A stretch of 64,000 nucleotides of DNA from Cohnella sp. CFH 77786 (GCF_019400745.1 NZ_WJIB01000010.1:224033-288032); one strand, 5' to 3'. Positions 44,713 through 54,113 are shown, counted from the stretch's first letter. A program made the numbers and translations. The notes: a model not told the origin generated them from the letters alone.

Positions 44713-47700
44713 TTACGTGAGTCTCGCAACCGCATCTAACAACTGCTCCATCCGAGTTTCGCATTGTGCCGCTTCCCGCGGAATCGGAGGCGCGCCTCGC
44801 GGGACTCCTTGGAGCTTTGTGCGAAGAACCGCTTCCCACTTCGCGTAAGTGGGGACGGGAGCGTTTCGGTACAATTCTTCAAGCAACCGTGTTGCATGAA
44901 CGCGGCTTTCTTCGGATCCGCACAGCTCCCACGACGCAAGATGGATCATCGCTTGCTCTTTGCGGTCGGGATGCTGACTGAGCAGCTGCTGCAGCCGCTC
45001 CGCAATCTTCTGCATCGTGATCTCTTCTTTTCCGGAATAAGTTCGCAGCAACAGCAGCTCCAACTTGCAGCATAACCCCTGCCGACGCTGCTTGCCGGCT
45101 AGCGCCATGGCTTGATGAATGCACCGCTGCGCCTCGTCCCACCTCATTCGTTTCACGGCATGATGCCCCATGTAATATAACGTGTCGCAGAGGTAATAGG
45201 GAATGCCGAATTGGGCCGCGATCCGCTCCGCTTGTACGAGGACCCGCCATGCGCTTTCTTCATTCCCTTGTTCGTCCAATGTATGGCCAAGCAGGCTGAG
45301 CACGATAGCCATGACCCGAACGTCTCCGATCTGAAGCGCCTCTTGCAGGCAGAAGAGAAGACAGGAACGGGCCTCCGGATGATAACCAGCCCTCATATAG
45401 ATCTTCCCCATGATGCCGATGGAGTTGGCCACGTTCATCCGATCGCCAAGGGAGCTGCTGATGCTCAGCTTTTCATTCGCGGAATGGAAGGCCCAGTCGA
45501 ATTGTTCCCATTCCAAGTAAGTCAAGGCCATACCGCCGAACGCTTGGCCTAAGGAGTGCCTGTCGCCATTGCCGTTCGCGATCCGGATCTGCCTCTTGAA
45601 GACATTCATGGCTTCCGTATATAGCTCCTGCTCGAAGTAAACGTTGCCCAAAATCCCCGTGAATTTTCCGTCTTCTCCGTCCTCCGAGCTGAGCGTGATG
45701 CGTTTCTTCAAACAACTCTCGGCCTCGTCGTACTCGCCCGTGTACTGATAGACGATCCCCAAATACCCGTAAACTTCGGCCAATCCTTCGCGATGCTCCA
45801 GCGTATCGAATAATTGGGAAGCTTGCTTAAAGTGAAGAAGCGCCTCCGCATACCTTCCCTGCAGCCGCAGGCAATTGCCTAAAGCGGCTTGATGCATCGC
45901 CTTCCGCTCTAACGGCTCGTTCAATTCGCTTAATTGAAGCCAGGTTCGGTAGGTTTTTTCGGCGGATTCCCAATTCCCGGATATGCGATAAGCCTCCGCC
46001 AGACAGGAAAGAATTTCGAGTTTCGACTTCGGCTCCGCCATGGAGAGAACCTTCAGGCAATAACGGATCGTCATTTCATGAGCGAACACCTGCCTGGCTT
46101 CCAGGGCGGCTTGTTCGTAACGAAACGCGGCTTCCTCCCGGTTGCCCGCATGCTCGTGATGATAGGCGATTTCGGCAGCCGGATAACGGCGCAGATTGTC
46201 GCTGCTTTCCATCGCTCTTGCAACCAAGCCGTGGAGCAGCTGCTTTTTCGATTCGCTCATGCGGAGTCGGGCCGCTTCTCTCATGCGTTCATGGAAAAAA
46301 TCCAACTCGCCGTTCTCCAGCCGTTTGAGGATTCGCAGCTGCTGCAGCAGCTCCAACTGCTCCAACGTCTGCTCCACCGAATCGGCAAGACCGGTTAGGA
46401 AAGAGAGGGATACGGGCTTTCCCGCAACCGTCATCAGGTTGATGACCTTCTGGCACAGGGAGGGCAGCTCAGCCAGCCGTTGGACCATCATGGTTAAGAG
46501 GCTTGAGCCGTAGCCCTCCGGAATGGAACCCGTGCCGGAGCGAACGATTTCATGGATGAATAACGGATTCCCTCCGCTTTCTTCGTGAATGTGTTTCACC
46601 GGAAGGGGGAGAGCGCCCCTGTCCGAATACAATCGGATCAATTCCCCGGTTTCCGCCTCCTGCAGGGGATTCACGGCAATATGAACGGACTGGCGCCGCG
46701 TCCGCAAGGCATGGAGCAATCCCCGGACGGAAACGTCGCGAGCCCCGGCTTCCGTGCGGATCGTACAAAGAATAAGCAGCGGATGGGGATGATCCGTACG
46801 AAGAAAGTACTCGATCATCTGCAGCGTCTCCCGGTCCGACCACTGAAGGTCTTCCAGCACGAGGAGCGTCGGCTGATCTTGGAAAAGCGCCTTCTGATTG
46901 GCGTGATACCAGTTGCGCAGCTGCCAGCTTTCGTGCAGCGGGCCCGGGGCCTCCAGTCCGGGATGCCTCTCCTTCACTTCAGGCATGAGCCTTGAGATTT
47001 CGATTAACTCCGCCGGGTCCAGGTGGTCAAACGAAACCTTCTGCAGCCAAGCCAGGACCGGTTCGTACGCGGACGCCCCTCCGGGGGCATAACAACGCGA
47101 GATGAGGGTACGGATTCCCTGGCTTTGCGCCCAGTAGGCAAACTCTTCCGCCAAGCGGGTTTTGCCGATCCCGGCTTCCCCTTCCAGCTCGACAAGGAGA
47201 GATCGCTCCTGAACGGCCCGGTCCCATGCCTTCAGAAGGGATTCCCACTCCTGTTTGCGGCCGATGAGCCGCGGTTTCTGTTTTGGCGCAACGGGCGGTT
47301 CAACCGTATTTCTCGAATCGAGCAGCTGCCGGACAATCTCTTGCGTCTCTTCGCTTGGGGATACGCCCAGTTCTTCTTCGAATAAGGCCTTCATTTCTTC
47401 ATAACGCTTGAGAGCCGCCGTCACTTCGCCGCTTAAGGCAAACAGGCGGATCAGCTTCAAATGGGCCGATTCGGAAAAGCGGTCCAGCTGAATCAATCTC
47501 ATCGCGTAAGGCAATGCCGAATCGAACTCTCTCTTCTGCTCATGCAAGAAAATGATTTGATCCAACAGGGTTGCGTATCGTCCGGAAAGCGTTTCGCGCC
47601 GGTTGACGACCCACTCGTCATAAACCCCCGGCAATAACTCCCCCCGGTACATGGCCGCCGCTTCCGCCAGTTCCGTTACCTGCAGGCTCTCCAACGGTTG

Positions 47701-48024
47701 TTTTTCGAATTCCAGCACGTCTACCCGGCATGCCCCGTTCGCGTTCCATACGACTTGACCGTCCCTCAGCTCCAGATCGTCGCCCGATGATGGCAGTAGC
47801 CTCTTCAGATCATAGAGCAGCTTGCGGAGATTGGTCAGCGCCTGCGCCTCGGAGGAATCCGGCCAAAACTGGAAAGCCAGGTGCTTCCGGTTGATCGGAG
47901 TATCGGCATGGAGCAGCAAATAGGCAAACAGGATCTGCAGCTTGCCGGTCGGCATTTTCGGTAACGGCCGATCTTCGTATAAACAATGAAACGTTCCAAG
48001 CATTTGGACCTGGTATCCTTGCAA
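44713..48024 (-). CDS. BTAD-AAA-TPR transcriptional regulator (1103 aa)
   Basis: A large signal-transduction ATPase with an N-terminal SARP/OmpR-like DNA-binding region (about 1-95; GKLQILFAYLLLHADTPINR, ALTNLRKLLYDLKR). A BTAD helical domain follows (about 95-240; YRGELLPGVYDEWV, LHLKLIRLFALSG-like repeats). An NTPase domain starts near 248 (LIGRKQEW) with Walker A GEAGIGKT near 280 and Walker B LLVLEDLQWSD near 385. TPR-like helical repeats fill about 620-1050. The layout is that of AfsR/MalT-type STAND regulators, in which ligand binding to the repeats drives ATP-dependent activation. The TTG start at 48024 has GGAG nine bases upstream. The target genes are unknown; the nearest candidate is the divergent quinone reductase gene. 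Confidence 0.88.
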   Translation of the reverse strand: MQGYQVQMLGTFHCLYEDRPLPKMPTGKLQILFAYLLLHADTPINRKHLAFQFWPDSSEAQALTNLRKLLYDLKRLLPSSGDDLELRDGQVVWNANGACRVDVLEFEKQPLESLQVTELAEAAAMYRGELLPGVYDEWVVNRRETLSGRYATLLDQIIFLHEQKREFDSALPYAMRLIQLDRFSESAHLKLIRLFALSGEVTAALKRYEEMKALFEEELGVSPSEETQEIVRQLLDSRNTVEPPVAPKQKPRLIGRKQEWESLLKAWDRAVQERSLLVELEGEAGIGKTRLAEEFAYWAQSQGIRTLISRCYAPGGASAYEPVLAWLQKVSFDHLDPAELIEISRLMPEVKERHPGLEAPGPLHESWQLRNWYHANQKALFQDQPTLLVLEDLQWSDRETLQMIEYFLRTDHPHPLLILCTIRTEAGARDVSVRGLLHALRTRRQSVHIAVNPLQEAETGELIRLYSDRGALPLPVKHIHEESGGNPLFIHEIVRSGTGSIPEGYGSSLLTMMVQRLAELPSLCQKVINLMTVAGKPVSLSFLTGLADSVEQTLEQLELLQQLRILKRLENGELDFFHERMREAARLRMSESKKQLLHGLVARAMESSDNLRRYPAAEIAYHHEHAGNREEAAFRYEQAALEARQVFAHEMTIRYCLKVLSMAEPKSKLEILSCLAEAYRISGNWESAEKTYRTWLQLSELNEPLERKAMHQAALGNCLRLQGRYAEALLHFKQASQLFDTLEHREGLAEVYGYLGIVYQYTGEYDEAESCLKKRITLSSEDGEDGKFTGILGNVYFEQELYTEAMNVFKRQIRIANGNGDRHSLGQAFGGMALTYLEWEQFDWAFHSANEKLSISSSLGDRMNVANSIGIMGKIYMRAGYHPEARSCLLFCLQEALQIGDVRVMAIVLSLLGHTLDEQGNEESAWRVLVQAERIAAQFGIPYYLCDTLYYMGHHAVKRMRWDEAQRCIHQAMALAGKQRRQGLCCKLELLLLRTYSGKEEITMQKIAERLQQLLSQHPDRKEQAMIHLASWELCGSEESRVHATRLLEELYRNAPVPTYAKWEAVLRTKLQGVPRGAPPIPREAAQCETRMEQLLDAVARLT

Positions 48025-48103
48025 ATAAGCTCACTCCGCCCGTTTCAATCTCCATATAATTACATTGTACATATTCGAACGGGCGGCCGCATCTGCAGAT
48101 GAC

Positions 48104-48177
48104 CCTAACTCGGAAATCGCCGTTTGAAAGCGGAGAATAAGGAATGGAGCGTAAGCTCTTCCATGCTCGGGAGGACT
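48104..48177 (+). pseudogene. Remnant of a rhodanese 3' end and decayed terminator
   Basis: AACTCGGAAATCGCCG at 48107 equals the rhodanese gene at about 3063-3078. It runs directly into TTTGAAAGCGGAGAATAAGG, which matches that gene's 3' end at 3161-3180 at 19 of 20 bases. The roughly 80 bases between are deleted at a CG repeat. A hairpin resembling the terminator at 43297-43320 follows (48154-48177, with TTTTCTTT), preceded by GGAGCGTAAGC as at 43289. The fragment cannot encode a working protein. Confidence 0.75.
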
Positions 48178-48304
48178 TTTCTTTATTTCAGGATCAAGTC
48201 GATTGCAGGAGAAGAGCGGTATAGGGAGAAGTCTTAAAAAAGTATAGATAAAACAGGAATTTCTGCGGGATTGTCATTTCACTAAGCGATTGGGGCGTGT
48301 ACGC

Positions 48305-49288
48305 ATGAAAGCAGTCGTCTACTCTACTTATGGCCCGCCGGACGTTCTTCGGTTCCAAGAGGTTCCAAAACCGGTTCCCAAGGACAATGAAATACTTGTC
48401 AGAGTCTTTGCGACAACGGTTACCGTGGCGGATGTTCGGGTGCGGAGTTTTACGGTTCCTCCTTCTTTCTGGCTGCCTGCCCGAATCGCCTTAGGGATTA
48501 TCAAGCCCAAGAAAGCGATTTTGGGGATGGAGTTAGCCGGGGTAGTAGAGTCGGTTGGAAAAGATGTAAGGCGGTTCAAAAAAGGGGACCCGGTATTCGC
48601 AGCCACGCTGGCCGGTTATGGTGCTTATGCCGAATACAGGTGCCTGCCTGAAGACGGGCCGATATCCATCAAACCCGACAATCTGACTTACGAGGAAGCG
48701 GCGGCCATTCCCATTGGGGGAAGAACGGCATTGTATTACCTTAGCAAAGCGAACATTCAAACCGGACAAAAAGTTCTCATTTATGGGGCTTCAGGCAGCG
48801 TAGGCACTTATGCCGTGCAGCTTGCCAAGCATTTCGGAGCCAAGGTTACGGGAGTTTGCAGTACCGCGAATTTGGAATTGGTGAAATCCCTTGGAGCCGA
48901 TGAGGTCATTGATTACACGGCGGAGGATTTCTCTGATCGCGGAGAGGTTTTCGATGTTGTTTTCGATGCGGTAAACAAAAGTTCCTTCACCGCTTGCATG
49001 AAATCGCTCAAGAAAACAGGAATCTATTTAAATGCGACTGAACCGTTACCAAGCGTTCGAATGCTCTGGACTCAATTAACGAGCGGAAAGAAATTGATTC
49101 TGGGCCAAAACTCACCCGAAACGGCTGAAGCCTTGAATTACCTCAAGGAATTGGCAGAAGCGGGGAAGATGAAAGTCGTCATTGACCGATGTTATCCCTT
49201 CGAACAAATCGTCGAAGCTCACCGGTATGTCGACCAAGGACGTAAAAAGGGAAACGTCGTCATCACGATGGAACATGCGAAGCCGTGA
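48305..49288 (+). CDS. NAD(P)-dependent zinc-less alcohol dehydrogenase/quinone reductase
   Basis: A 327-residue medium-chain dehydrogenase/reductase. The ATG at 48305 ([20 protein letters not shown]) fits family starts. The GroES-like N-terminal domain (about 1-120) lacks the zinc-binding cysteines, as in quinone oxidoreductases. The Rossmann fold has [20 protein letters not shown] near 150, with the glycine pattern for NADPH. It probably reduces quinones or enals in the cytosol. A decayed paralogue at 3264-3703 lies next to an intact rhodanese, and a decayed rhodanese lies just upstream here. It is followed by the second YjfB-like gene. Confidence 0.92.
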   Translation: MKAVVYSTYGPPDVLRFQEVPKPVPKDNEILVRVFATTVTVADVRVRSFTVPPSFWLPARIALGIIKPKKAILGMELAGVVESVGKDVRRFKKGDPVFAATLAGYGAYAEYRCLPEDGPISIKPDNLTYEEAAAIPIGGRTALYYLSKANIQTGQKVLIYGASGSVGTYAVQLAKHFGAKVTGVCSTANLELVKSLGADEVIDYTAEDFSDRGEVFDVVFDAVNKSSFTACMKSLKKTGIYLNATEPLPSVRMLWTQLTSGKKLILGQNSPETAEALNYLKELAEAGKMKVVIDRCYPFEQIVEAHRYVDQGRKKGNVVITMEHAKP

Positions 49289-49431
49289 CTCCGTTCAATC
49301 ACACACCATGTGAAAGTTAGTATCGGATCCGGGACCTTATTTATTCAACAAATCGATCGCGACGGATTTAGCGTAAATAGTGAACTTGTGAATAGGCGGA
49401 AACCGATATATGACTGTAGAGGAGGGATATC

Positions 49432-49608
49432 ATGGATATCGCTGCCGCATCTATGGCAATGAGTCAATCGACGTTGTCCACTGTACTGGGAGTTAGAGTT
49501 CTGTCTATGGCGAAAGACCAAGCCGTGCAACAAGGCCAGGATCTTGTGAGGATGATGCAGCAAAGTCTCGACCCCAATCTTGGGCGCCTTCTGGACGTTA
49601 GAGCGTAA
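49432..49608 (+). CDS. YjfB family putative motility protein, copy 2
   Basis: A 58-residue protein, same length as copy 1 at 1998-2174 and about 80 per cent identical (MDIAAASMAMSQSTLSTVLG, DQAVQQGQDLVRMMQQSLDP). The start has the same AGGAGGGATATC leader, and AACCGATATATGA lies upstream. Function unknown beyond the family link to motility. It ends in its own terminator. The two copies mark the ends of a duplicated neighbourhood. Confidence 0.8.
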   Translation: MDIAAASMAMSQSTLSTVLGVRVLSMAKDQAVQQGQDLVRMMQQSLDPNLGRLLDVRA

Positions 49609-49610
49609 GT

Positions 49611-49642
49611 AACTCTCCCGTGATCCGTGATCCGGGGGAGTT
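49611..49642 (+). terminator. Terminator of yjfB copy 2
   Basis: AACTCTCCC pairs with GGGGGAGTT across a loop containing a GATCCGTGATCC repeat, followed by TTTTCTT. Homologous to the terminator of copy 1. Confidence 0.8.
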
Positions 49643-49681
49643 TTTCTTCCTTGCCGCGCGCACGCTAGCCGGTTCCAAGCG

Positions 49682-49795
49682 ACGCCGACGCAAATCGCCC
49701 GGATGATCCGGGCCGGAATGCTGAAGTTGGACGGGTTCCGGCCGGTCACCTGCCCGCTGGCGCGATTCAACGAGGCGATCGCTTACGCTTCCGGC
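49682..49795 (+). pseudogene. C-terminal fragment of a zinc alcohol dehydrogenase-like gene
   Basis: The forward frame reads QIARMIRAGMLKLDGFRPVT then PLARFNEAIAYASG, the usual tail of medium-chain dehydrogenases (a basic helix, then PL..xNEAI). There is no start codon or ribosome binding site and the match ends quickly. It sits between yjfB copy 2 and the MFS pseudogene. Family assignment is tentative. Confidence 0.35.
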
Positions 49796-49829
49796 TGCCG
49801 CCTCTGCGTAATGATTCGGATGTTTGCAG

Positions 49830-51028
49830 TCAGGAGCAGGCTTTATTAGCGATCGTTTGTTCTAACTTGCGATTGAATAGTAACATCAATGCGTTCGCGA
49901 AAAGGATACTCATGGTGATATAGAAAACGTAACGGATGTCAAATACCGCGGACACCGTACTTCCCAATAGAGGGCCGAACAGGTTGCCAAGAAATTGGCG
50001 GAAGAATTGTAGCCGAAAGCCCGGGCCTGAACATCCGGCGGAGCCAGCTTCTTCACGAGGACATTGAGAGACGGAAGCATCCCGCCGACAAACAGCCCGA
50101 GCAGGAATCGCCCGATCAAAAGCACTGTGATATTGTCGGTTAATGCCTGCGGTATGAAAGTCAAACCCGACATCACCAGTGAAAAAATGAGGATTTTCCG
50201 CTGACCGACGCGATCACCGAACCTCCCGAGCAGGGGAGAACCAATCAAATTGGCGACACCGGTGATGGAGACAACCAGCCCCGCTATAAATTCAAGATGG
50301 ACGCCATGATAAAGCAGTTTCGTATAGATGGATAGGATCGGCTGAATAGACATCATCCCAATTTGGGTTACCATTGTTGCGACAAAGATCGGAATCAACG
50401 GAGTCATCGTCCGCCAATGGCCCGCTCCGCGAGCATTATCATTCTCTTTGGCTCGTACAGGCACTCCTTTGTCAACGAAGATCATCACGACGATACTGGC
50501 CGCAAGGAGAAGCAGCCCAGTCAAGACGAATACATCGCGAAACCCGAATGCTTCAGCTAGAATGCCTCCGATCAGAGGGCCAATCAAGCTTCCTGCCATT
50601 TGGCCTGTCTGTAATGTACCCAAGGCCTTTCCGGCATCTTTATCCGGGGTGACCGACGCCTGCAAAGAAACGGACATCGAGATAAAGCCGGAAAAAACGC
50701 CGTTGATGAGCCGCAACACAAGCAATTGCCAGGGCGCGCTGACAAAACCCATGAGGATTGTCATGATCGCCATGCCGATTCCCGCCCTCAAAAGCATTGC
50801 TTTGCGTCCGTACTTGTCGGCCATCGCCCCCCATAAAGGCTGGAAAATCACAGCCGTCACGGATTGCGCGGCAAAGATCCATCCCGACCATAGATTTACG
50901 TCTCTCAGCTGATGAACACCAAGCTCTTCGATATATAAGGGCAAGAAGGGTATGATCAAACTGACCCCCGCCACCGCGATGAAATTGGATGTCCATAATA
51001 TCCATAAGGTTCGTTTCCATTTCATCAT
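49830..51028 (-). pseudogene. MFS multidrug transporter with a late frameshift
   Basis: The start ATG at 51028 overlaps the stop of the isochorismatase-like gene (ATGA). The first 340 or so residues are a normal 12-helix major facilitator of the multidrug type (FAAQSVTAVIFQPLWGAMAD, DKYGRKAMLLRAGIGMA). At about 49996 one G appears to be missing (TTGGCGG for TTGGGCGG): the frame then runs off to a stop at 49910. The other frame continues as QFLGNLFGPLLGSTVSAVFD, YVFYITMSILFANALMLL and stops at 49830. Helices 11 and 12 are therefore lost or altered. It could be a true recent mutation or a sequencing error; if an error, this is an intact transporter of about 399 residues. Confidence 0.8.
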
Positions 51029-51600
51029 GATTCGTTCAAGCTTTCGATCCAAGCGCCCGCTGTCATCACGTCAGCCTGACGGGGAAACACTTTCTCCATG
51101 AGCACGCGATGCACCTCGGGATCGGCGTCGAGACACGCATCCGAGAGAACCTTAAGCGCGAAATCCTTATCTGCCGCTTCCCGCAGCGTCGACAACACGA
51201 CGCCGCTCGTTGCGATGCCGGTGAGCACAAGCGTGTCGATCCCTCGAGAGCGGAGAGCGATTTCCAGGTCACTGCCGGTGAAGGCGCTCACGCGGCGCTT
51301 CGTCACCAGCAGCTCGCCTGGTTGCGGCTGCACCGAACGGTGAATTTGCGCCGCCTCGTCCGATTCCGTCAAGCCTCCGAAACGGGTGATCGCCGCAAAA
51401 GACTTGTTGTTCGGGCTGACTTCCGGATAGCCTTCACGAAAGGCGACCCGGACATAGATAACTTGGATGCCGTGGCCGCGCGCGGCTTCGATCGCCTGCT
51501 TGAACGGAAGCAGCGACTCCTGCATGGCAGCGAACCGTGACACGATGCCGTTCTGCAGGTCCATAACCAGGAGAGCGGTGTTCCGAAGCTCGCTTGTCAT
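51025..51600 (-). CDS. Isochorismatase family protein lacking the catalytic cysteine
   Basis: A 191-residue cysteine-hydrolase-fold protein. I choose the ATG at 51600, which follows GAGGAGGG by about 8 bases. The catalytic Asp (VMDLQNGIV) and Lys (TKRRVSAFTGSDLE) are present. The usual nucleophile position reads TGIATSGVVLST, with Gly in place of Cys, as in several isochorismatase-like proteins that do not act as amidases. The reaction is therefore uncertain. It heads a two-gene operon with an MFS transporter and is divergent from a TetR gene, so it probably belongs to a regulated resistance or detoxification unit. Confidence 0.87.
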   Translation of the reverse strand: MTSELRNTALLVMDLQNGIVSRFAAMQESLLPFKQAIEAARGHGIQVIYVRVAFREGYPEVSPNNKSFAAITRFGGLTESDEAAQIHRSVQPQPGELLVTKRRVSAFTGSDLEIALRSRGIDTLVLTGIATSGVVLSTLREAADKDFALKVLSDACLDADPEVHRVLMEKVFPRQADVMTAGAWIESLNES

Positions 51601-51635
51601 GTGTTGATCCCTCCTCAATCGCATGTTAGGATAAA

Positions 51636-51676
51636 GCGGAGACCTCTCCTCTTTATATAAGCGGAGAATTCTCCGC
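51636..51676. promoter_or_regulatory. Two TetR-type operators between divergent genes
   Basis: GCGGAGAATTCTCCGC at 51661-51676 is a perfect 16-bp palindrome. GCGGAGACCTCTCCTC at 51636-51651 is a one-mismatch copy, starting 25 bases away. A TATATAA -10-like box lies between. The likely ligand-controlled repressor is the TetR protein encoded immediately to the right, acting on itself and on the isochorismatase/MFS operon. Confidence 0.7.
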
Positions 51677-51719
51677 ATGTCAATGGCAGAGTAGGATAAT
51701 GGAAAGGAAGATGGGAGTC

Positions 51720-52340
51720 ATGAGCGAGGCGGAGATCCCCCCCTTTCGTGCGGAGCGCAGAGATGCCGCGGAGAATCGACAACGGATCCTGAATGCGGCC
51801 ATTCGGCTGTTCGAGCAGTATGGCGTCGATCAGGTCAGCATGAATCAGATTGCCGCGGAAGCGCAGCTCGGTCCGGGTACGCTCTATCGCCGCTATCGCA
51901 ACAAGAGCGAGCTCTGCCTGGATCTGATCAAGGATCATGTCGATCTTCTATTCGGGGACATCGAGGCTTACTTGGAGGAGAACCGGGTAGAACCCCCGAG
52001 TCTGCGTTTGAGAGGCGTGCTGCGGATATTCTTGGCTTTTCGGGAGAAAAAACTGCAGTTGCTGACCGGAGTCGAGGAATCCGTATCTTCCAATGGATCG
52101 AAGACCCGCACGCGCGGTCCGATTTACCATGAATTGCACAAGCTGCTCGTCGAATTGTATGAGGAAATGGCCGCAAGCGGAGTCGAGAGGACGCCCCCCG
52201 ACAGCGTCTTCCGCGCCGATATGCTGCTGACCGCCCTGAGCAGCGACTCCTATATATTCCAGCGGGACGTTCGCGGGTATTCGCGGGAAGCGATACTGGA
52301 GCAGCTCTACAGGACTTTCGTGACGGCGAAGGATGAATGA
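51720..52340 (+). CDS. TetR family transcriptional repressor
   Basis: A 206-residue regulator. I prefer the ATG at 51720 (MSEAEIPPFRAERRDAAENR) with AAGGAAG nine bases upstream over the ATG at 51699. The N-terminal helix-turn-helix is clear: RILNAAIRLFEQYGVDQVSM, then IAAEAQLGPGTLYRRYRNKS. The C-terminal ligand domain (about 70-206) is variable as usual and gives no inducer. It is divergent from the isochorismatase/MFS operon across two palindromic operators. It probably represses both directions until an inducer binds. Confidence 0.9.
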   Translation: MSEAEIPPFRAERRDAAENRQRILNAAIRLFEQYGVDQVSMNQIAAEAQLGPGTLYRRYRNKSELCLDLIKDHVDLLFGDIEAYLEENRVEPPSLRLRGVLRIFLAFREKKLQLLTGVEESVSSNGSKTRTRGPIYHELHKLLVELYEEMAASGVERTPPDSVFRADMLLTALSSDSYIFQRDVRGYSREAILEQLYRTFVTAKDE

Positions 52341-52355
52341 GAGATAGTTCTAAAT

Positions 52356-52388
52356 AAAAAACTCTGACCTCACGCGGTCAGAGTTTTT
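52356..52388. terminator. Bidirectional terminator after the TetR gene
   Basis: AAAAACTCTGACC pairs with GGTCAGAGTTTTT around TCACGC. Flanking A and T runs allow action on both strands. Confidence 0.9.
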
Positions 52389-52524
52389 ATGTTGGAGGCG
52401 AAACGCGGCTTATCAATTCCACATTGTCTTTGACACGCTTGAACACCCGGCGCATACATTAGCTACATAGCAGGGGGAGGGAGCGAAGCGGATGGCCGGC
52501 AAACCGCGGGAAACCGCCGTAATT

Positions 52525-53139
52525 TCATTCCAAGGCGATTCCCTTTAAAAGCTCTTTCCATGCGTCCGTCCACTCTGACTCTTCCTTCGGGAGTCCTGCA
52601 GCCGCGATGAAAGGCTCGTCCCAATCGGCATCGTGCAGGGGCGCGCCATCTGCGTCGTTCAAGACCAATAAATAGACATCCCCGCCGGACAATCGCATCA
52701 ATGCCTGCCGAAGGCTGATCGCTTCCGGCAAGCTGGCGCGTTCTCGAACGTATAAGGCTTTTCTGCTGCTTCGGGCGCGTTCGTAGAATCTTTCGATTCG
52801 ACGGTCGAGCTGTTGCCGGAACTCCGGGTAATTGTCGATGCGGCGCGATTGATCCGCGGGTACCGGAAAGTCGTGGAACGAAAGAGTCCCTGTCGCGACA
52901 TCCTCCGCGGAGTAATGGCCATAGATGGACCCGATAATCTGGAGATTCTCCAGCTTCATGTAATCCTTGAATCCGTTGTCCAGGAGCTGGATTAGGTTGG
53001 GGATGGAGTTGGTGATGACCCAGTCTACCGGCCCCGTGAAACTGCGAACTTGATTCGCGCGCAATTGAAACGCGGGCTGACAATTGTAGCCCATGCTTAG
53101 GATGAGATCGTAGGAACCGGCAAGCTCTTTAAGCTTCAT
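52525..53139 (-). CDS. DUF1796 putative papain-like cysteine peptidase
   Basis: A 204-residue protein. The ATG at 53139 follows AAGGAG by 8 bases; an in-frame GTG nine bases earlier touches the ribosome binding site. It opens with ILSMGYNCQPAFQLR, the conserved block of DUF1796 with its single Cys, then GPVDWVITNSIPN, FHDFP near 88-92 and YLLVLND near 165. Family members are annotated as putative cysteine peptidases and in Bacillales usually sit among glycosyltransferases of surface polysaccharide or flagellin glycan clusters, as here. The biochemical role is unproven. Confidence 0.8.
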   Translation of the reverse strand: MKLKELAGSYDLILSMGYNCQPAFQLRANQVRSFTGPVDWVITNSIPNLIQLLDNGFKDYMKLENLQIIGSIYGHYSAEDVATGTLSFHDFPVPADQSRRIDNYPEFRQQLDRRIERFYERARSSRKALYVRERASLPEAISLRQALMRLSGGDVYLLVLNDADGAPLHDADWDEPFIAAAGLPKEESEWTDAWKELLKGIALE

Positions 53140-53322
53140 TGGCCTCACTCCTTCTTTAACATCTTATTCAGGGCGAGTTGGCGTGATTGATATAAACGCA
53201 CGGGGCCGGATAAATGGGCAGAGAACCGATCAACGGATCCAATGGCCATGCCACCGGACTGTCACCAAGGCTTTCGCCTGACGATTAGAGAACAATTCTC
53301 TGGTAAAGGACGGAGAAAAGAA

Positions 53323-54072
53323 ATGAAATTGACCGTCATGACTCCGGTTTTGAACGAAGCCGCTTTCCTGCCGTTCTATCTGGATAGCGTCACCTCTTTC
53401 GCGGACGAGGTGATCATCGTCGACGGCGGCAGTACCGACAACAGCTTAGAGCTGATTCGACAGTATCAAAAAAGGCATAACATTCATTTGTTCGAGATCA
53501 AACAGACCGGAATGCCGTATTCGGACGACTGGAACGAGTCGCTTGTCCGCAATTTCATGATCGATCGGGCAACCGGCCAATGGATCGCCAATATCGACGC
53601 GGACGAAGTGTTTGACGATCGTTTTGCCGGCGTGCTGCCGCAATTAATGCACACTGCCGATTTCGACGTCTATCAATTTCCTTTTATTAATTTCTGGGAG
53701 AACCCGTGGAAAATACGCGTGAACGCCCCCAGCGACGAAAGATGGTCAAACGATATCATCCGGTTATGGAGGCATGGCATCGGCATACGATACGAATCCA
53801 GGAAACACCATTGCACCTTGCAAACCGCCGACGGACAACCGATCTGGTCCGCCCGAAGAACCCGTGTTGACATTCCCCTCTACCATTACCACTACGCCCT
53901 CGGCAATCGGATCAAGTTCAACGACAATCGCAGAGGCGACTTGAACGTCTGGACGAACGAAGGGGAACCGGACTGGACTTACAATCACGGAGAATACCCG
54001 ATCATCACGGAACCCTTCAACGGCACCCACCCTGCTGTCGTCCGGCGATACCTGGATCAGCTTGGGCGTTGA
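53323..54072 (+). CDS. Family 2 glycosyltransferase
   Basis: A 249-residue GT-A enzyme. The ATG at 53323 (MKLTVMTPVLNEAAFLPFYL) has GGAGAAAAG upstream; longer frames to 53242 lack a ribosome binding site. The nucleotide-sugar site shows TPVLNEA, DEVIIVDGGSTDNSLELI and the metal motif ANIDADEVF (DxD). The C-terminal half (HYHYALGNRIKFNDNRRGD) resembles TPR-less SunS/WaaE-like transferases. It adds a sugar from a nucleotide donor to an unknown acceptor. It is convergent with the large GT gene and divergent from DUF1796. Confidence 0.88.
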   Translation: MKLTVMTPVLNEAAFLPFYLDSVTSFADEVIIVDGGSTDNSLELIRQYQKRHNIHLFEIKQTGMPYSDDWNESLVRNFMIDRATGQWIANIDADEVFDDRFAGVLPQLMHTADFDVYQFPFINFWENPWKIRVNAPSDERWSNDIIRLWRHGIGIRYESRKHHCTLQTADGQPIWSARRTRVDIPLYHYHYALGNRIKFNDNRRGDLNVWTNEGEPDWTYNHGEYPIITEPFNGTHPAVVRRYLDQLGR

Positions 54073-54081
54073 CCGCAACAA

Positions 54082-54113
54082 ATCACCGGTTCCGCCCTAG
54101 AGGAACCGGTGAT
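54082..54113. terminator. Bidirectional terminator between glycosyltransferase genes
   Basis: AATCACCGGTTCC pairs with GGAACCGGTGATATT around GCCCTAGA; it lies between two convergent genes. Confidence 0.88.
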
